NCBI GenBank assembly: GCA_001603765.1
Contig: LUZV01000096.1
Coordinates: 1-17,284 of the forward strand
Reading direction: 5' to 3'
Origin: Anaerolineales bacterium Chloro_02
GTDB taxonomy: Bacteria; Chloroflexota; Anaerolineae; Anaerolineales; Anaerolineaceae
Length of the DNA stretch: 17,284 nucleotides
Each line of letters starts with the position of its first letter. The first letter of the stretch is position 1. Made by a program: the position numbers and the translations under genes. Below, in pieces: positions 14,389 through 17,284 of this stretch. The notes under the pieces are model-generated. The model was not told where the DNA came from, made no database searches, and saw only the letters and a program-made list of their open reading frames with translations.

Positions 14389-14412
14389 CGCTCGGTCGGA
14401 AGACCGGCGAGA
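14389..14412. repeat. 24-bp repeat with small hairpin, copy 2
   Basis: CGCTCGGTCGGAAGACCGGC followed by GAGA, one base different from 14166-14189. The core GGTC-GGAA-GACC is a four-base-pair hairpin with a GGAA loop. Confidence 0.6.
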
Positions 14413-14418
14413 ACAAAA

Positions 14419-14479
14419 TTTCCAGGTTTAAGGGCTCAATAATCTAAACAAATAGAGGCTGACCGTAACGGTCAGCCTC
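14419..14479 (-). repeat. Direct repeat copy 2 carrying a terminator hairpin
   Basis: Near-copy of 13855-13915. The 30-bp core ending in GAGGCTGACC differs from copy 1 at a single base, while the hairpin right arm is fully complementary here and carries a mismatch in copy 1. Confidence 0.75.
14455..14479 (-). terminator. Terminator hairpin of the suf operon
   Basis: GAGGCTGACC (14455-14464) and GGTCAGCCTC (14470-14479) form a perfect 10-bp stem with a 5-nt loop. Read on the minus strand, the stem is followed by TATTTGTTTAG, a moderately T-rich tail. It lies 17 nt after the stop of the last minus-strand gene, so it most likely ends the suf transcript. Confidence 0.7.
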
Positions 14480-14496
14480 TTGCAACACACCACCGG

Positions 14497-14805
14497 CTAA
14501 AGGTTTGCAATTTTCGCGTTGATATCAGATTTCCGCGACCGCGGCGAGACATACGGACGGACGTTGGCGGAATCATACGGGAACCACAAAATTTTATCCG
14601 GAACCATCCAACCATCCGTCAGATAAATATTTTCCTTAAATTGCACCGCCAGGAGCTTGTTATCCACCTGAACCACAGTGCCTTTCAGCCAGCCTCTCAC
14701 GCGCTGACCCGTTTTATCCTCATGGTCGCAGTTCACCTCAATCCTGTCGCCCACTTCGTACACTTTTTCCTCTTCTGGAGGACGCATGTAATTCCCACTT
14801 TTCAT
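14497..14805 (-). CDS. Small protein of unknown function, last gene of the suf operon
   Basis: This 102-residue protein starts at an ATG with a strong ribosome binding site (AAGGAG at 14817-14812, 6 nt spacing) and lies 23 nt after the sufD stop, so it is probably co-transcribed with sufBD. I do not recognise a named family. The first 15 residues are polar. Residues of about 16-75 are rich in short beta-strand patterns (YEVGDRIEV, GWLKGTVVQVD, LLAVQFKENI) that resemble an SH3/Tudor-like barrel with a conserved-looking GW and WMVP. The C-terminal 25 residues are basic and Ser-rich (PRSRKSDINAK). There is no signal peptide, membrane segment or metal motif; a single Cys is present. No function is assigned. 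Confidence 0.75.
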   Translation of the reverse strand: MKSGNYMRPPEEEKVYEVGDRIEVNCDHEDKTGQRVRGWLKGTVVQVDNKLLAVQFKENIYLTDGWMVPDKILWFPYDSANVRPYVSPRSRKSDINAKIANL

Positions 14806-14828
14806 CTTCTTCTCCTTGTTTTTCCTTC

Positions 14829-16121
14829 TCAGCTCGCTTCAAACTTCTGCATCAGACGTTCGCGCAAGTCGTCTTTCGTTTTGTCATCAGGGATTCGTTC
14901 GATGATTTCATCAAAGAACCCTTCCACAATCAACCGCTCAGCCTCAACCCGAGGTATCCCGCGGGCTGCCAAATAGAATAGTTCAGTCTCGTCAATCCTG
15001 CCCACTGTCGCGCCGTGTGAACAGCTGACGTCGTCGGCGCAGATCTCAAGCCCTGGAATAGATTTCACATCAGAGCGTTCCCCGAGCATCAGGTTTTGAT
15101 TGGACTGGTAGCCATCGGTTTTCTGCGCCGCGGGGTCCACATAGACCATACCGCGCCAGATCGCTTCTCCGTTGCCAATCGCCGCCCCTCTGAACAGCAG
15201 ATTGCTCCGCGTGCGCGCCGCCAGGTGATTCTGGACGGTATCCATGCTGATTCTCTGCCCCTCAGACGGGAAATATTCACCGGCAACTTCCGCCACAGCG
15301 CCTTCACCAACCAGGTCCACCTCAAGGCTTTGCTTGCCTAGCTCTGTCGCCGCCGCGGAATAAATCCAGGTTAGATTGGCGTTTTTCTGCAATCTGGCCT
15401 GGCTGTAACTGAGGTTGATCACATACTGTTGGTAGATGGATATGTCTGTATAGTTTAGTTTTGCGCCGTCTTCCAGGATCACATCCGTCTTCCCGAGGTG
15501 AGACACCAACCCCATTTGCGCTGAAGGCTGTGTCTTAAAATCGAGTACCAAGCTCAGCTCCGCCCCTGCTTCAAGCCAAATGAGCGAGCGCGTCAGGCTT
15601 AGCCCAGGTTCCATTCGCCCTCGCAAACGGGCAATCGCGACTCCGTCAACTTTTATGCCGCGCGGGACGAAAACAAACAAGCCGTTACGTCCAAGCGCCT
15701 CAGCCAGAGTCTGAAGTTTGTCGCTGGAGGTTCCGTCTACTTGCTGAAGCAGCTGACTGGTCAAGCCTGGCCGTTGCCGAAGCGCTTCAGCGAGCCTGGT
15801 GATCACCACACCTTCAGGCAGCGGGTTCAGCCGATCGGTACCGGCTTCATCCGGCAGTATGTGTTCAATATCAAGGCTCAGCTGTGGTTCCGCCCACAAT
15901 TTTGCCTCATTTAACCTCATCCCCGAAAAGTCCAACCAGCGCCATTTTTCGACCTTAATAGTCGGAAACGGCAGCGCGGAGGCTTTCATCCAAATTGGGT
16001 CAAAGGCAGTTTTGATTTCCTTTGGCAGCCAACTGGAGGCTTCATCAAAAGCTGCCTGCCAGTGTGTCGGGGTTTGCTCGATGCCAAAAACGGATGGGTA
16101 TGTTACTTCAGGATTGTGCAT
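14829..16121 (-). CDS. sufD: Fe-S cluster assembly protein SufD
   Basis: SufD partners SufB and the ATPase SufC in the scaffold that builds Fe-S clusters. The 430-residue protein has a variable N-terminal half with the HWQ and KWRWLDFSGM segments common in SufD. The conserved beta-helix C-terminal half ends in ADDVSCSHGATVGRIDETELFYLAARG. C367 and H369 correspond to the functional Cys/His pair of E. coli SufD. The final helix resembles SufB and SufD proteins in general (EAERLIVEGFFDEI). Length is normal. The start lies 3 nt after the sufB stop, indicating translational coupling. No sufC is seen downstream; it probably lies upstream of sufB beyond the window. Confidence 0.95.
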   Translation of the reverse strand: MHNPEVTYPSVFGIEQTPTHWQAAFDEASSWLPKEIKTAFDPIWMKASALPFPTIKVEKWRWLDFSGMRLNEAKLWAEPQLSLDIEHILPDEAGTDRLNPLPEGVVITRLAEALRQRPGLTSQLLQQVDGTSSDKLQTLAEALGRNGLFVFVPRGIKVDGVAIARLRGRMEPGLSLTRSLIWLEAGAELSLVLDFKTQPSAQMGLVSHLGKTDVILEDGAKLNYTDISIYQQYVINLSYSQARLQKNANLTWIYSAAATELGKQSLEVDLVGEGAVAEVAGEYFPSEGQRISMDTVQNHLAARTRSNLLFRGAAIGNGEAIWRGMVYVDPAAQKTDGYQSNQNLMLGERSDVKSIPGLEICADDVSCSHGATVGRIDETELFYLAARGIPRVEAERLIVEGFFDEIIERIPDDKTKDDLRERLMQKFEAS

Positions 16122-16124
16122 CTT

Positions 16125-17284
<1,160 letters not shown>

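Overview
The window reads as a bacterial chromosome segment of moderately high G+C, most likely from an anaerobic member of the Chloroflexota (Anaerolineae-like). That placement is an inference from overall gene content and protein style; no rRNA or other marker gene is present to confirm it.

The left two thirds (1-11323, plus strand) is a [NiFe]-hydrogenase locus. It opens inside a NuoF/HoxF-type flavoprotein (5' end cut by the window edge). Then come a NuoG-like iron-sulfur subunit of 642 residues, the hydrogenase small subunit HoxY and the large subunit HoxH. A strong intrinsic terminator-like hairpin follows hoxH. After it come the endopeptidase that trims HoxH and the complete maturation set in the order hypA-hypB-hypF-hypC-hypD-hypE, tightly packed with 0-7 nt gaps or 4-nt overlaps. 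A near-consensus promoter sits in the 3' end of the endopeptidase gene, placed so that hypA would be transcribed without a leader. The flavoprotein has a C-terminal 2x[4Fe-4S] domain and its partner is NuoG-like, not a short HoxU. The complex therefore resembles the electron-bifurcating/confurcating (HydABC + HydSL) [NiFe]-hydrogenases more than the simple HoxEFUYH enzyme. HypA/B would deliver nickel, HypC/D/E/F would build the Fe(CN)2CO unit, and the protease would close the active site.

Between 11338 and 13831 (plus strand) are three genes not obviously linked to hydrogenase: a lipoprotein with a class A beta-lactamase-like serine hydrolase fold, a class I SAM methyltransferase with its own good promoter, and a PIG-L/LmbE-family deacetylase.

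From 13832 to 14496 there is no gene. This convergent intergenic region is packed with repeats: a tandem 51-bp palindromic repeat (three full copies and a partial fourth), a duplicated 47-bp inverted-repeat element with a duplicated 24-bp follower, a long imperfect inverted repeat, and two near-identical terminator hairpins that bracket the block.

The right end (minus strand, 17284 down to 14497) is an iron-sulfur assembly operon: sufB (5' end cut by the window edge), sufD, and a 102-residue protein of unknown function with an excellent ribosome binding site. SUF would supply the many clusters that the hydrogenase complex needs, but the two operons converge and nothing shows co-regulation.
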